A DNA stretch of 32,029 bases from Gloeomargarita sp. SKYG116 (lineage in GTDB: Bacteria; Cyanobacteriota; Cyanobacteriia; Gloeomargaritales; Gloeomargaritaceae). How positions within the stretch are numbered: the stretch's first letter is position 1; each line of letters opens with the position of its first letter. The stretch is from contig JANWVM010000026.1 in NCBI GenBank assembly GCA_025056115.1, positions 1-32,029 of the forward strand, in the 5' to 3' direction. The notes beneath the pieces are model-generated. The model searched no databases. It worked only from the letters and a program-made list of their open reading frames with translations, and was not told the DNA's origin. Shown piece by piece: positions 16,701 to 24,842 of this stretch. Both the position numbers and the translations under genes were made by a program.

Positions 16701-17714
16701 CTAGTTGACCCGTTCCAGCTTCATCAACTCGTCAATCGTTAGACCCACACGGTTTTCACCGCCGAATACCGTTCCCGTGCGGTTGCGCCGAATGGTGTCC
16801 AGGTTAGCGGCATAGGCCCGGGTGGGCAAGGGAATGTAACCCGTCTTGGGAATCAGCTTAGTCCCATTGCGCATGTAGAACTCCACAAATTCCCGCACCT
16901 CAGGCCGCCGGATAGATTCGGCGTTCACGTAGATGAAGATAGGCCGCGACAGGGGGTTGTAAGAGCCATCTTCCACTGTCTTCCGGCTCGGCATAACCGC
17001 TTTCCCTTGGGAATTAACGATGGGCACCGCTCTCAGGCGCTTGGCATTTTCTTCATAGTAGGCAAACCCAAAGTAGCCCAACGCGCCCACGTCAGTGGCA
17101 ACCCCTTGCACCAGCACGTTGTCATCTTCACTGGCCGTGTAGTCGCTCCGGCTTTGCTTGGCCTTGCCGACGATGGCTTCCGTGAAGTAGTCGAACGTCC
17201 CCGAGTCCGTGCCAGGCCCAAACAGCCGCAGCGGTCGGTTGGGGAAGCTCGGGTCAACCTGATTCCAGTTCCGGATTTTCCCCTGAGCTGCTGGCTCCCA
17301 TATCGTCTTCAACTGCTGTACCGTCAATTGCTTGACCCAATTGTTCTTAGGGTTGACCACCACCGTTAAGGCGTCAAAGGCCACCGGCAGCTCAATATAG
17401 GAGATGTTCTTGGCCCGGCAGGCTTCCATTTCCCGCTTGGAGATAGGCCGCGATGCGTTGGAAATGTCGGTCTCACCGTTGCAGAACTTCTTGAAGCCAC
17501 CACCGGTTCCAGAGACGCCCACCGTCACCTGCACTTGACCCCGCTTGGCCTTCTGGAACTCTTCGGCCATCGCCTCAGTGATGGGGAATACCGTACTCGA
17601 GCCATCCGCCTTGATAACTGCGCGTGTCTGCGCTACGACCTGAGTGACCCCAGTCAGACCTGCCGCCAGGGTGGCAGCTGCCGTTAACGCCCAAAATTTC
17701 GTCGTTGTTTTCAT
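16701..17714 (-). CDS. pstS: Phosphate-binding protein PstS
   Basis: Periplasmic high-affinity phosphate receptor of the Pst importer. Start at ATG 17714 (337 residues): GGGAGGG ends nine bases upstream, whereas the upstream ATG at 17723 touches that site. A signal peptide [20 protein letters not shown] leads to a likely cut after VAQ. Phosphate-contacting motifs are present: [35 protein letters not shown] (in part [13 protein letters not shown]), [10 protein letters not shown] and [15 protein letters not shown]. Three tandem Pho boxes and a TTGACA promoter lie upstream, so induction by phosphate limitation through an SphR/PhoB-type regulator is expected. Confidence 0.97.
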   Translation of the reverse strand: MKTTTKFWALTAAATLAAGLTGVTQVVAQTRAVIKADGSSTVFPITEAMAEEFQKAKRGQVQVTVGVSGTGGGFKKFCNGETDISNASRPISKREMEACRAKNISYIELPVAFDALTVVVNPKNNWVKQLTVQQLKTIWEPAAQGKIRNWNQVDPSFPNRPLRLFGPGTDSGTFDYFTEAIVGKAKQSRSDYTASEDDNVLVQGVATDVGALGYFGFAYYEENAKRLRAVPIVNSQGKAVMPSRKTVEDGSYNPLSRPIFIYVNAESIRRPEVREFVEFYMRNGTKLIPKTGYIPLPTRAYAANLDTIRRNRTGTVFGGENRVGLTIDELMKLERVN

Positions 17715-17770
17715 ATAACTCATCCCTCCCAAAATTAGGAGCTATACCCTATGGGCTTACGTCCCTCTCT

Positions 17771-17798
17771 ATTGTTTCAAAAAAATACACACTGTCAA
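17771..17798 (-). promoter_or_regulatory. Candidate pstS promoter (-35 TTGACA, -10 AACAAT)
   Basis: On the minus strand a perfect TTGACA (17798-17793) is followed after 16 bases by AACAAT (17776-17771). The -10 matches TATAAT at four of six positions. This would start transcription about 50 bases before the pstS ATG. The Pho boxes lie 25 bases upstream of the -35. Confidence 0.5.
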
Positions 17799-17823
17799 GC
17801 CGCAACCTGCGTTTTTGCCATTT

Positions 17824-17853
17824 TTTAATCCATTCTTAACCATTTCTTAAATC
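17824..17853 (+). promoter_or_regulatory. Three tandem Pho-box repeats upstream of pstS
   Basis: Three 8-bp direct repeats with an 11-bp period: TTTAATCC (17824-17831), CTTAACCA (17835-17842) and CTTAAATC (17846-17853), each separated by 3 bases. They match the cyanobacterial Pho-box pattern Py-TTAA-Py-Py-W recognised by SphR, allowing one or two mismatches. They lie on the strand opposite to pstS. Confidence 0.72.
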
Positions 17854-17955
17854 AAAGGTTGCGGTATCCGCTTAAGAGTCGGACATGGCTAAATGTCTTT
17901 GAAATATCTTTTTTACATCTCTGTAAATTGCCCAGTCCTTCACCAGGCTCAGCCT

Positions 17956-17971
17956 GCTTCTAGCGAGAAGC
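17956..17971. terminator. Hairpin downstream of the DUF5340-like gene, no T-run
   Basis: GCTTCT-AGCG-AGAAGC, a perfect 6-bp stem with a 4-base loop, extended by GGCT (17946-17949) pairing with AGCC (17974-17977). It lies 74 bases past the stop of the minus-strand gene at 18045. The missing T-run leaves its role as a terminator doubtful. Confidence 0.35.
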
Positions 17972-18044
17972 CTAGCCTTATTCCGCCAGTTCCTGCACCG
18001 ATTCACACTGGCAATGACGGGCTGGGAGTTGATAGGCGAAACGC

Positions 18045-18290
18045 TTAGGACAGGTGGGCAGGTAACTCGGTTTGATGGATAGACCAGCGGTACTCAATCG
18101 TGAATCCGGCGCGGCGACATTCTTCCTCAAGACATTCCTGTTGGACGCTGGCCTTGCGCAGGGTTGCAAGCAGGTCATGGAGTTGTTGCCGCTGGCCGGG
18201 GTGCTGATCGAGAGCCTTGAGGGTGTGCCGTTCTAGGAGTTGCATCAATAGTTCGTAGTGGATCGGCGCGGGCAAAACAACTGACTTCAT
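18045..18290 (-). CDS. Small DUF5340-like protein
   Basis: 81 residues from ATG 18290. The core VVLPAPIHYELLMQLLERHTL, with later LRKASVQQECLEEECRRAGF and YRWSIHQ, resembles the small cyanobacterial DUF5340 family as I remember it; function unknown. The protein is mostly helical, with no signal or membrane segment. Start is uncertain: an ATG at 18311 would add seven residues (MPFFSNA), and neither start has a well-placed Shine-Dalgarno. It is divergent from the DUF3143 gene with about 95 bases between starts. Confidence 0.6.
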   Translation of the reverse strand: MKSVVLPAPIHYELLMQLLERHTLKALDQHPGQRQQLHDLLATLRKASVQQECLEEECRRAGFTIEYRWSIHQTELPAHLS

Positions 18291-18385
18291 AGCGTTCGAG
18301 AAAAACGGCATTCCCAATTTTAATCGCTTTTGGGCCAGATAATCTTGGCTAGAATAGGCTTGCGAAGGATAAGGGTACCAGGTCT

Positions 18386-18658
18386 ATGCGTCCCTGGCCG
18401 AGTCCCGATACGCCTCTGTACAACCATTCGCTGGCGGCAATTGAGGATTGGTTGAGGACTCTAGGCGCCCAGCAGGATGAGCAGGAACTGAACCGCTGGT
18501 CGTTGCAGGGTGCCGGTTGGCAGGCGGAACTGTCTTTAGAAATCGAGGAGCTGCAAGTACGGTACCGGGGCGCAGCAGCAGGGCGGGATGTGGTACGGCA
18601 TTTCAAATACTCCATGAGCCGGCAGGATGTCGAGACCGCAATTTTGCAAGGACCTTAG
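18386..18658 (+). CDS. DUF3143-domain protein
   Basis: A 90-residue protein of the small cyanobacterial/plastid-lineage family DUF3143. Recognisable parts are LPSPDTPLYNH-like SPDTPLYNHSLAAIEDWL near the N-terminus, then WQAELSLEIEELQVRY and HFKYSMSRQDVETAILQGP at the end. It has no known biochemical role. An AAGG site sits about 15 bases ahead of the ATG. ndhB follows 58 bases downstream in the same direction, but a link to NDH-1 is only positional. Confidence 0.85.
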   Translation: MRPWPSPDTPLYNHSLAAIEDWLRTLGAQQDEQELNRWSLQGAGWQAELSLEIEELQVRYRGAAAGRDVVRHFKYSMSRQDVETAILQGP

Positions 18659-18716
18659 CCAGCAGCAGCAAATTCCATTACCCTAAAAGAGAACAGCCCA
18701 AAGGAAGGTGGTGGGA

Positions 18717-20240
18717 ATGATTCCGTTGGCAGACCTGAATACGGGGACGATTTGGCCGGAATTGATTGTGGTTTTAACGTTGACAGGGGTGTTGCTGGCT
18801 GACCTCATCACAGGGCGGCAGGCGACGCGCTGGACTCCCTACTTGGCAGTGGCGGGTTTGCTGGCATCGCTGGTGGCATTGGCGGCCCAGTGGTCGTTAC
18901 CTGTTACCGAGGGGTTCGCTGGCAGTTTTCAAGCTGACCGGCTGGGGATTCTCTTTCGCGGGATGATAGCTCTGTCAGGAGCGATTGGGGTATTGATTGC
19001 CATCCGTTACGTCAATGAGGTGGGCAGTGCGTTAGGGGAGTACATCACCATTCTGCTGGTAGCCACGGTCGGAGGGATGTTCCTGGCTGGGTCAGATGAA
19101 ATGGTGATGGTGTTTGTTTCACTGGAAACCCTGGGGCTGGCGTCCTACCTGCTGGCAGGTTACATGAAGCGGGATGTGCGCTCCAATGAGGCGGCTTTGA
19201 AATATTTGCTGATTGGGGCGACAAGTTCAGCGATTTTCCTGTATGGGCTATCACTACTGTATGGGCTGTCAGGGGGAGAGACCCGCTTGGGTGCGATTGC
19301 ACAGACGCTGGTGCGTCAGGATTTGGGGCAGTCGCTGGGGGTATTGGTAGCCCTGGTATTTGTGATTGCCGGGATTGCGTTTAAGCTGTCGGCGGTACCG
19401 TTTCACCAGTGGACGCCGGATGTGTATGAAGGTTCGCCGACGCCAGTGGTGGCCTTTTTGTCGGTGGGGTCGAAGGCGGCTGGTTTTGCGCTAGCGATTC
19501 GGTTACTGGTGACGGCTTTTCCAGAGGCGACTCCTCAGTGGCGGTTCGTGTTTGAGGCGCTGGCAATCTTGAGTATGGTGCTGGGGAATGTGGTCGCCCT
19601 CACCCAAACCAGCTTGAAACGACTGCTGGCTTATTCCTCGATTGGGCAGGCCGGGTTTTTGATGATTGGCTTGGCAATTGGGACGCCAGAGGGCTACGCT
19701 AGCATCCTGTTTTACACCTTTATCTATCTCTTCACTAACTTGGGGGCCTTTGCTTGTGTAATTCTGTTCAGCCTCCGGGCCGGCACCGATGAGATTAATG
19801 AGTACGCTGGTCTTTACCAAAAAGACCCGTTGTTGACGCTGGGTTTGAGTTTGTGTTTGTTGTCACTGGGTGGGATTCCGCCGTTAGCGGGCTTTTTCGG
19901 TAAGCTCTACATTTTCTGGGCCGGTTGGCAAGCGGGGGCCTACACGCTGGTGCTGGTGGGACTGGTGACGAGTGTGATTTCCATTTACTACTACATCCGG
20001 GTGGTGCGGATGGCCGTTGTGAAGGAACCCCAGGAAATGTCCTTGGCGGTGCAGAACTATCCAGCGATCACCTGGGACCGGCCAGGCTTGCCGGAGTTGC
20101 GAGCGGTGCTTGTGACGTGTGTGGCGGTAACAGCAGTGGCGGGACTGCTGGCCAATCCGTTGCTGGCTGTGGCCAATCAAGCAGTGAACACCACACCCTT
20201 TTTGCAGTCGTCAGTAGCTCAGCAGCTTGCCCGGCGGTAG
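18717..20240 (+). CDS. ndhB: NAD(P)H-quinone oxidoreductase subunit 2 (NdhB)
   Basis: Antiporter-like membrane subunit of the cyanobacterial NDH-1 complex, which serves respiration, cyclic electron flow and CO2 uptake in the thylakoid membrane. 507 residues from ATG 18717, with GGAAGG eight bases upstream. About 14 hydrophobic helices are visible. Family motifs include [38 protein letters not shown] (in part [12 protein letters not shown]), [20 protein letters not shown] with the proton-channel Lys, [12 protein letters not shown] and [19 protein letters not shown]. The end overlaps the convergent NlpC/P60 gene by 22 bases. Confidence 0.98.
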   Translation: MIPLADLNTGTIWPELIVVLTLTGVLLADLITGRQATRWTPYLAVAGLLASLVALAAQWSLPVTEGFAGSFQADRLGILFRGMIALSGAIGVLIAIRYVNEVGSALGEYITILLVATVGGMFLAGSDEMVMVFVSLETLGLASYLLAGYMKRDVRSNEAALKYLLIGATSSAIFLYGLSLLYGLSGGETRLGAIAQTLVRQDLGQSLGVLVALVFVIAGIAFKLSAVPFHQWTPDVYEGSPTPVVAFLSVGSKAAGFALAIRLLVTAFPEATPQWRFVFEALAILSMVLGNVVALTQTSLKRLLAYSSIGQAGFLMIGLAIGTPEGYASILFYTFIYLFTNLGAFACVILFSLRAGTDEINEYAGLYQKDPLLTLGLSLCLLSLGGIPPLAGFFGKLYIFWAGWQAGAYTLVLVGLVTSVISIYYYIRVVRMAVVKEPQEMSLAVQNYPAITWDRPGLPELRAVLVTCVAVTAVAGLLANPLLAVANQAVNTTPFLQSSVAQQLARR

Positions 20241-20896
20241 GCCTGGGGTTGGTAAGAGGCGACCACCCGACCAGCGCCTCGCCATTGCCGCCAGTAGGTC
20301 TCACCAATCGGGCCACGGTCTGGTCCCAGGGAATCAACGCCAATCCCATTACGACCCTGGTCTTTGCCTGAGCAGTGAATGTACTGTTGCTGACCCAGAT
20401 AAATACCTACATGGGTTGCGCGTTCGGGCGTACCGAAAAAGACCAAATCCCCTGGCGCCAGGGCTTCGGCAGCAATCGGCATGACAAACGCTTCCTGCTG
20501 GTAGGCATCCCGCGGCAACCAAATTCCTGCCTCGGCAAAGGCAGCCTGCACCAGACCGGAGCAGTCGTAATCTGGCCCCACTGTTCCGCCCCAGCGATAG
20601 ACATGGGGTTGCCCCATCGCCTGAATGGCAAAGTTGATGACCAGAGGCAGACGCGGAATAATAGCGGCGCGGTTGAGTTGCGGCGGGTCGTACGTCTCGT
20701 CAGTGACCACTACCTGCCTTGCCCAATCCGCCACCTCTACCCAGCCAGCGTAATCATCCTCGGCCAGCGTGACCAGCAACCGTTCCCCCTGCTTCTGCCC
20801 CGGGTACAACCAACGACCAGCCCGAGCCTGCGTCGCCAAACGGTCACTGGTAGGGGATTCATACAGGTTCAGGGTTGCCTGACACCGATAGGGCAT
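20219..20896 (-). CDS. SH3b + NlpC/P60 cell-wall peptidase
   Basis: 225 residues. An N-terminal SH3b-like part (residues 1-70, [20 protein letters not shown]) is followed by an NlpC/P60 domain at about 85-215. Catalytic Cys112 is in [12 protein letters not shown], His162 in ATHVGIYLG and His174 in YIHCSG. Relatives in cyanobacteria cleave gamma-D-glutamyl-diamino-acid bonds in peptidoglycan peptides (AvPCP type). No signal peptide is apparent, as in that group. Its ATG follows the stop of the 46-residue basic gene by only 3 bases (TAA CCC ATG), so the two are translationally coupled. Confidence 0.93.
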   Translation of the reverse strand: MPYRCQATLNLYESPTSDRLATQARAGRWLYPGQKQGERLLVTLAEDDYAGWVEVADWARQVVVTDETYDPPQLNRAAIIPRLPLVINFAIQAMGQPHVYRWGGTVGPDYDCSGLVQAAFAEAGIWLPRDAYQQEAFVMPIAAEALAPGDLVFFGTPERATHVGIYLGQQQYIHCSGKDQGRNGIGVDSLGPDRGPIGETYWRQWRGAGRVVASYQPQAYRRASC

Positions 20897-20899
20897 GGG

Positions 20900-21040
20900 T
20901 TACGTCTGAGGTTCCGTCTCCGGTGCAGGCTCCCGCATGAGGCGTCCCCGGCGATGGGAATTCACTTTGCGGCTAAATCTGCGGGCGTAGGCCCGATTCC
21001 GCAGCGCTTTCTCTTTCTTAGGATTTCGGCGTTTCGCCAC
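20900..21040 (-). CDS. Small basic protein (46 residues), GTG start
   Basis: Starts at GTG 21040 with GAGGG seven bases upstream, and ends 3 bases before the NlpC/P60 start and 22 bases after the RRM gene. The protein begins VAKRRNPKKEKALRNRAYAR (first residue read as Met) and continues RFSRKVNSHRRGRLMREP to a short acidic tail. Nearly 40% of residues are Lys or Arg, so it probably binds nucleic acid or ribosome. RRM genes of cyanobacteria are often followed by rpsU (S21), but I do not see the S21 signature, so I leave it unnamed. The same frame continues upstream as antisense-like sequence; the GTG with its own ribosome site argues for the short form. Confidence 0.7.
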   Translation of the reverse strand: MAKRRNPKKEKALRNRAYARRFSRKVNSHRRGRLMREPAPETEPQT

Positions 21041-21062
21041 AAATGCACCCTCGGAATTGGTC

Positions 21063-21338
21063 TTAAACCCGCGAGCGTTGGAAGCCCCGCCGGTTTTCCT
21101 TGGGACGGGCTTTATTGACCCGCAACTGCCGCCCCATCCATTCTGCGCCGTCAAGCTCAGTGATAGCCTTGTCTTCCTGTTCGTCGGCCTGCATCTCGAC
21201 AAAGGCAAACCCCCGCATCCGACCGGTTTCCCGGTCCATCGGCAGAACAACGCTCTTAACATCGCCGTACTCGGCAAAAACTTCTTCCAGGTCCTCCTTG
21301 GTGACCCGATAACTCAAATTACCTACGTAAATTGTCAT
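21063..21338 (-). CDS. RRM-type RNA-binding protein (cyanobacterial Rbp)
   Basis: 91 residues, a single RNA-recognition motif. RNP2 is IYVGNLSY (residues 3-10) and RNP1 is RGFAFVEM (about residues 42-49), with the linking YGDVKSVVLPMDRETGRM. Conserved aromatic residues for base stacking are present. The C-terminus is short and basic (RPKENRRGFQRSRV) rather than glycine-rich. Cyanobacterial Rbp proteins are often cold-induced; some anchor mRNAs near membranes. GAGG seven bases upstream supports the ATG. It heads a minus-strand run with the small basic gene and NlpC/P60. Confidence 0.95.
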   Translation of the reverse strand: MTIYVGNLSYRVTKEDLEEVFAEYGDVKSVVLPMDRETGRMRGFAFVEMQADEQEDKAITELDGAEWMGRQLRVNKARPKENRRGFQRSRV

Positions 21339-21453
21339 GGCTACGCCTCAATGGAAATGGTCAATGACCGTGCAGTCGGTTGCGGAAAATCTCTTCTAGC
21401 CGTCTTGAGAAACCCAGAAGAACCCTTGACCCAGACTTACAGCAGTACTCTTT

Positions 21454-21459
21454 TATGAT
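21454..21459 (+). promoter_or_regulatory. Possible -10 (TATGAT) for the dciA-clp cluster
   Basis: TATGAT lies 43 bases before the start at 21502. A TTGACC is present at 21426-21431, but the 22-base gap is too long for a standard promoter, so only the -10 is suggested. Confidence 0.35.
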
Positions 21460-21501
21460 AGAGGACAATGAAAGAATTGGCTATAGCCACCTGGTAGGGC
21501 A

Positions 21502-21990
21502 ATGGGTTGGGCATCCCTCAGCGGTATTCTGCAACATCTGGACAACAGTCCCACCTGGGAACGGTGTCGGCAGTGGCAGGAGTTGCTCCGTCTGTGGGCT
21601 GAGGTGGTGGGACCGACTGTCCAACGCCAGACGGAACCCATTTACATCCAGCGAGGGATACTGTATGTGGCAACCCGTTCTCCCGTGTGGGCGCAGAACC
21701 TGGCGTTTGAACGACAGCGATTGCTCCAGCGTTTGAACGCCCATCTGCCGCAACCCTTGCAAGACATTCGCTTTCGCCCCTTGCTGACGCCGGATGGTCA
21801 ACCCCCTGCTGGTCGGATATTTCGCGGCGGCACCCGCACACCTGCGTCCCCCTGCGCTCCGACTCCTGTTTACCGGCGTCCCCCCATCTGTCCCCGCTGT
21901 CACACACCGGCACCCCTGGTGGAACTCGACCGTTGGGGCGTTTGTAGCTTGTGCCGGGCGGCGGAACTGGCGTTTCAAAGGCTAAACTAG
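21502..21990 (+). CDS. DciA/DUF721-family protein with C-terminal zinc finger
   Basis: 162 residues. Residues about 5-95 match the DUF721 (DciA) domain: LWAEVVGPTVQRQTEPIYIQ, then GILYVATRSPVWAQNLAFER (in part LYVATRSPVWAQNL) and INA-like LNAHLPQPLQDIRFRP. DciA is the ancestral bacterial loader/partner of the replicative helicase DnaB. A Pro-rich linker leads to a C-terminal zinc finger with CPRC (Cys130/Cys133) and CSLC (Cys148/Cys151), a common extra in cyanobacterial members. It starts a plus-strand run with clpR, clpP3 and a J-protein, separated from clpR by 22 bases. Confidence 0.85.
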   Translation: MGWASLSGILQHLDNSPTWERCRQWQELLRLWAEVVGPTVQRQTEPIYIQRGILYVATRSPVWAQNLAFERQRLLQRLNAHLPQPLQDIRFRPLLTPDGQPPAGRIFRGGTRTPASPCAPTPVYRRPPICPRCHTPAPLVELDRWGVCSLCRAAELAFQRLN

Positions 21991-22012
21991 TAGAGACCCG
22001 CGAGGATGCACC

Positions 22013-22666
22013 ATGGTTCAGTCACCGTACTACGGCGATTACTACTACCGCACGCCACCGCCTGATTTACCTTCCCTACTGCTGAAGGAACGAATTATTT
22101 ACTTGGGAATGCCCATCGTCCAGCAGGTCACGGAGTTGATCATTGCCCAGTTGCTGTACCTGCAGTACGAAGACCCGGAAAAACCCATCTACTTCTACAT
22201 CAATTCCACCGGCACGTCGCGGTTCGATGGGGAGCCAGTCGCCTGGGAAACGGAAGGGTTTGCCATTTGCGATACGATGGCCTACATCAAGCCGCCGGTA
22301 CATACCATCTGTATTGGCGTGGCGATGGGGATGGCCGCTGTGTTGCTGTCAGCGGGAACCAAGGGGCACCGGGCCAGCTTACCCAACGCCTCGATTATTT
22401 TGCGCCAGAGCCGGAGTTACACCCGGGGGCAGGCTTCCGATATTCAAATCCAGGCGCGAGAAGTCTTGCACAACCGGGAAGTCATGCTGGACATTCTGGC
22501 CGCCAACACGGGGCAACCGCGCGAAAAAATTGCTAAAGACATGAGCCGGACGTTTTACCTGACGCCCCAGCAGGCCAAGGAATACGGTTTGATTGACCGG
22601 ATTTTGGAGCCGACCCGGAAAATACCGCCGGCGATGGCCCAAGCCCTATCATCTGGTAAGTCCTAG
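22013..22666 (+). CDS. clpR: Inactive Clp protease subunit ClpR
   Basis: 217 residues of the ClpP family without the catalytic dyad. The serine position reads [11 protein letters not shown] (Gly106 in place of Ser) and the histidine position reads IILRQSRS (Arg131 in place of His). An insertion of about nine residues in the loop after NSTGTS ([13 protein letters not shown]) is the ClpR hallmark also seen in chloroplast ClpR. In Synechococcus ClpR and ClpP3 form mixed rings that work with ClpC in an essential protease. GAGG eight bases upstream supports the start, and clpP3 follows after 32 bases. Confidence 0.97.
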   Translation: MVQSPYYGDYYYRTPPPDLPSLLLKERIIYLGMPIVQQVTELIIAQLLYLQYEDPEKPIYFYINSTGTSRFDGEPVAWETEGFAICDTMAYIKPPVHTICIGVAMGMAAVLLSAGTKGHRASLPNASIILRQSRSYTRGQASDIQIQAREVLHNREVMLDILAANTGQPREKIAKDMSRTFYLTPQQAKEYGLIDRILEPTRKIPPAMAQALSSGKS

Positions 22667-22698
22667 ACTATTTATTGTTGCGTCGAGGAGCGCTGGTT

Positions 22699-23295
22699 AT
22701 GCCGCTAGGTATTCCCAAGGTTCCCTATCGTCTCCCTGGCGAACCCTACACCCAATGGATTGATATTTATAACCGCCTCTACCGGGAACGCATTATTTTT
22801 TTGGGGCAAGAAATAGACGACGAAATTGCCAATCAGATTGTGGCAGTAATGTTGTATTTGGATTCGGAAGACCAGACCAAGGATATTTATCTGTACATCA
22901 ATTCACCGGGGGGGTCTGTCCACGCGGGATTGGCTATTTACGACACGATGCAACACGTCAAATCCGACGTGGTGACCATTTGCGTGGGGCTGGCGGCCTC
23001 GATGGGAGCGTTTTTGTTGGCAGCCGGTACCAAGGGGAAACGGTTGGCGTTACCCCACTCCCGCATCATGATTCACCAGGTGTCAAGCGGCGCGCGGGGA
23101 CAAGCTTCAGATATTGAGATTGAAGCGCGGGAAGTTCTACGCATTGACCACCAATTGAACCAACTTCTGGCCTATCACACGGGTCAACCCCTGGAGAAAG
23201 TCCAGCAAGACCAGAAACGGGATTTTTATATGTCAGCCCATGAGGCCTTGGCTTACGGGATTGTGGATAAGGTGATTGAGGGGAAGGCGCCCTGA
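22699..23295 (+). CDS. clpP3: ATP-dependent Clp protease proteolytic subunit ClpP3
   Basis: 198 residues from ATG 22699, with GAGGAG nine bases upstream; an in-frame TTG farther upstream is less likely. The catalytic triad is Ser101 ([11 protein letters not shown]), His126 (RIMIHQVSS) and Asp171 ([11 protein letters not shown]). It has the usual handle and [19 protein letters not shown] stretch. Its place directly after clpR matches the conserved clpR-clpP3 pair of cyanobacteria, which identifies it as ClpP3 rather than ClpP1 or ClpP2. The J-protein gene starts 5 bases past its stop. Confidence 0.96.
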   Translation: MPLGIPKVPYRLPGEPYTQWIDIYNRLYRERIIFLGQEIDDEIANQIVAVMLYLDSEDQTKDIYLYINSPGGSVHAGLAIYDTMQHVKSDVVTICVGLAASMGAFLLAAGTKGKRLALPHSRIMIHQVSSGARGQASDIEIEAREVLRIDHQLNQLLAYHTGQPLEKVQQDQKRDFYMSAHEALAYGIVDKVIEGKAP

Positions 23296-23300
23296 CCACT

Positions 23301-23891
23301 ATGACGGACCCTCAATTGGTGCAGAGTTATCGCTGTCTGGGTCTAGCGGTCGGTGCGTCGTTAGCAGAAGTGAAAACGGCTTATCGGCGGTTGGCCCGGC
23401 AATGTCACCCGGATTTACACCCCAACGACCCCCGCAGCCATGCCCAGTTTATCGCGCTGCAACAGGCGTACCGTTACTTACTCGACCACTTGACGGAAAA
23501 CCAAACAGTTCCCCCACCGGAGGTTCACCTGCGGGTTGAGGTGCGTCGCCGACCGGCGCCTGAGCCAGGTCCGCCCCTGACGCCAGAGGAACGCCATCTC
23601 AAACACAAGTTCCAAGTCCAGTGGCGGACATTCCTGGAACAGGAGCGGTTTGCGCGGGCTGTTGCTTTACTGGAAACGCTGCGGCAACGCTTTCCCCAGG
23701 ACCCAGACATTCCCACCTGGCAAGCTCAGACTTACCAACGCTGGGGCCGTACTCTAATCGACCAGGGCCAGTGGGACAAAGCGCGGGCTTGCCTAAAAAA
23801 GGCATTACGTTTAGACCCCCACAACCACCTGCTCTGGCAAGAGGTCAACCGGGAGTTTATTCGACTGGACCAGCGGATCAACAAGTACTGA
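23301..23891 (+). CDS. J-domain protein with TPR-like C-terminus
   Basis: 196 residues. The J domain covers about residues 5-65 with the HPD triad at 36-38 (ARQCHPDLHPNDP), which stimulates a DnaK/Hsp70 ATPase. A Pro-rich linker (residues 72-95) leads to a helical C-terminal region of about two TPR-like repeats (FARAVALLETLRQRFPQDP, then KARACLKKALRLDPHNHLLW). It is not a full DnaJ: the G/F region, zinc fingers and CTDs are missing. It follows clpP3 by 5 bases, so it may supply clients to, or be regulated with, the ClpR/P3 protease; that link is positional only. Confidence 0.92.
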   Translation: MTDPQLVQSYRCLGLAVGASLAEVKTAYRRLARQCHPDLHPNDPRSHAQFIALQQAYRYLLDHLTENQTVPPPEVHLRVEVRRRPAPEPGPPLTPEERHLKHKFQVQWRTFLEQERFARAVALLETLRQRFPQDPDIPTWQAQTYQRWGRTLIDQGQWDKARACLKKALRLDPHNHLLWQEVNREFIRLDQRINKY

Positions 23892-24230
23892 TTCCGTTGG
23901 CCAACGATTGGGCTGTGCCAGGTTTGTCCAGGAACCTTGATGACCATACCATCTACGCCAACTTGGCTAGTGAATTTGGGTTCCAGCCAGTAGAGGATTG
24001 CTGGGTGAAATGCAGCGATGGAAGAACCAGTGGCGCGGACGCCCCCCTGCAACCGTTCATTGGCAATTGATAGAATCATTGGCAATTGATAGAAACGCCT
24101 TGAAAGTGGCTTGGCTAGAGTTACATTTAACGACAACGTTTGGGCAAGGTTAACAAGAGATTACAAGAAGTTAAAGACTGCCAGGGGACGGGTGGGCCGG
24201 TGATAGCGTAGAAATAGGAGACAACACTAA
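23892..24230. other. Upstream region / probable long leader of lrtA (339 bp)
   Basis: No gene is assigned. The first 180 bases stay open in two opposed frames, but neither reading gives a recognisable protein. A 19-bp tandem repeat lies at 24057-24094. A weak HLR1-like pair (ATTACAAG and GTTAAAGA, 10-base period) lies at 24160-24177, and a lone GTTACATT at 24120-24127. lrtA transcripts in other cyanobacteria have long light-sensitive leaders, which fits this spacing. Confidence 0.5.
24057..24094. repeat. 19-bp perfect tandem repeat upstream of lrtA
   Basis: TCATTGGCAATTGATAGAA occurs at 24057-24075 and again at 24076-24094. Each unit contains the palindrome CAATTG. Function unknown. Confidence 0.92.
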
Positions 24231-24833
24231 ATGATTGTGGGGTTTATGCCTATGAAGATTGTGATTCACGGCAAGAACATTGCCATTACTGACCCCATTC
24301 GTGAGTATGTGGAAAATAAGCTGCACAAGGCGCTCGATCACTTTAACGGCTGGATTACAGAAGTGGATGCTCATCTGTCGGTCGCCCGCAATCCCCGTAT
24401 TCACGATACGCACGTGGCAGAAGTGACGGTCTATGCCAAAGGCCATGTTTTGCGGGCGGAGGAGCGTAGTGAAAATCTGTATGCCAGCATTGATTTAGTG
24501 GCTGACAAGTTGAGCCGCAAAGTCCGCAAATTTAAGGAGAAAAAACAAGCGAAACTGCATCAGACACCGGTGCCAGTGCCGTCGGGAGAATGGGTCGCCC
24601 CGAGCCTAGAACGGTCGCCAGAGCTGCCCAAGGAAGTGGTGCGCCGTAAATACTTTGCCATGCCACCCATGACGGTAGAGGAGGCGCTGGAGCAGTTGGA
24701 ATTGATTGACCATGATTTCTACGTGTTTCGCAATGCCGAGACAGGGGAAATCAACGTTGTTTATGAGCGAAATCATGGCGGGTATGGGTTGATCCAGCCT
24801 CGGGGCAACGGGCAGCCCAAATCGCACGCCTAG
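24231..24833 (+). CDS. lrtA: Long-form ribosome hibernation promoting factor (LrtA/HPF)
   Basis: 200 residues. The N-terminal domain (about 8-105) has the S30AE/YfiA fold sequence: [44 protein letters not shown] and [18 protein letters not shown]. The C-terminal domain (about 140-195) is the long-HPF dimerisation module: [38 protein letters not shown]. It pairs ribosomes into inactive 100S particles in the dark or under stress; in cyanobacteria the gene was first found as light-repressed lrtA. AGGAG ends about ten bases before the ATG at 24231. A second ATG at 24252 gives the more usual N-terminus and could be the true start. Confidence 0.96.
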   Translation: MIVGFMPMKIVIHGKNIAITDPIREYVENKLHKALDHFNGWITEVDAHLSVARNPRIHDTHVAEVTVYAKGHVLRAEERSENLYASIDLVADKLSRKVRKFKEKKQAKLHQTPVPVPSGEWVAPSLERSPELPKEVVRRKYFAMPPMTVEEALEQLELIDHDFYVFRNAETGEINVVYERNHGGYGLIQPRGNGQPKSHA

Positions 24834-24842
24834 GGCTTAATT

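Larger units (their letters stand above)
17715..18044. other. pstS upstream intergenic region (330 bp)
   Basis: No gene is recognised. It holds the pstS promoter, three tandem Pho-box repeats (17824-17853) and a hairpin (17956-17971). The rest is AT-rich around 17880-17930 with no further structure that I can interpret. Confidence 0.7.

Noticed and set aside
20219-20896. Plus-strand frames opposite the NlpC/P60 gene
   Set aside because: The minus strand has the complete Cys-His-His catalytic set, while the plus-strand products have no recognisable features.
23621-24136. Long open frames on both strands across the end of the J-protein gene and the lrtA upstream region (plus 23621-24070, minus 23732-24136)
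   Set aside because: They overlap the J-domain gene out of frame for much of their length, lack recognised domains and clear ribosome sites; probably shadows, although the part after 23891 could be a gene remnant.
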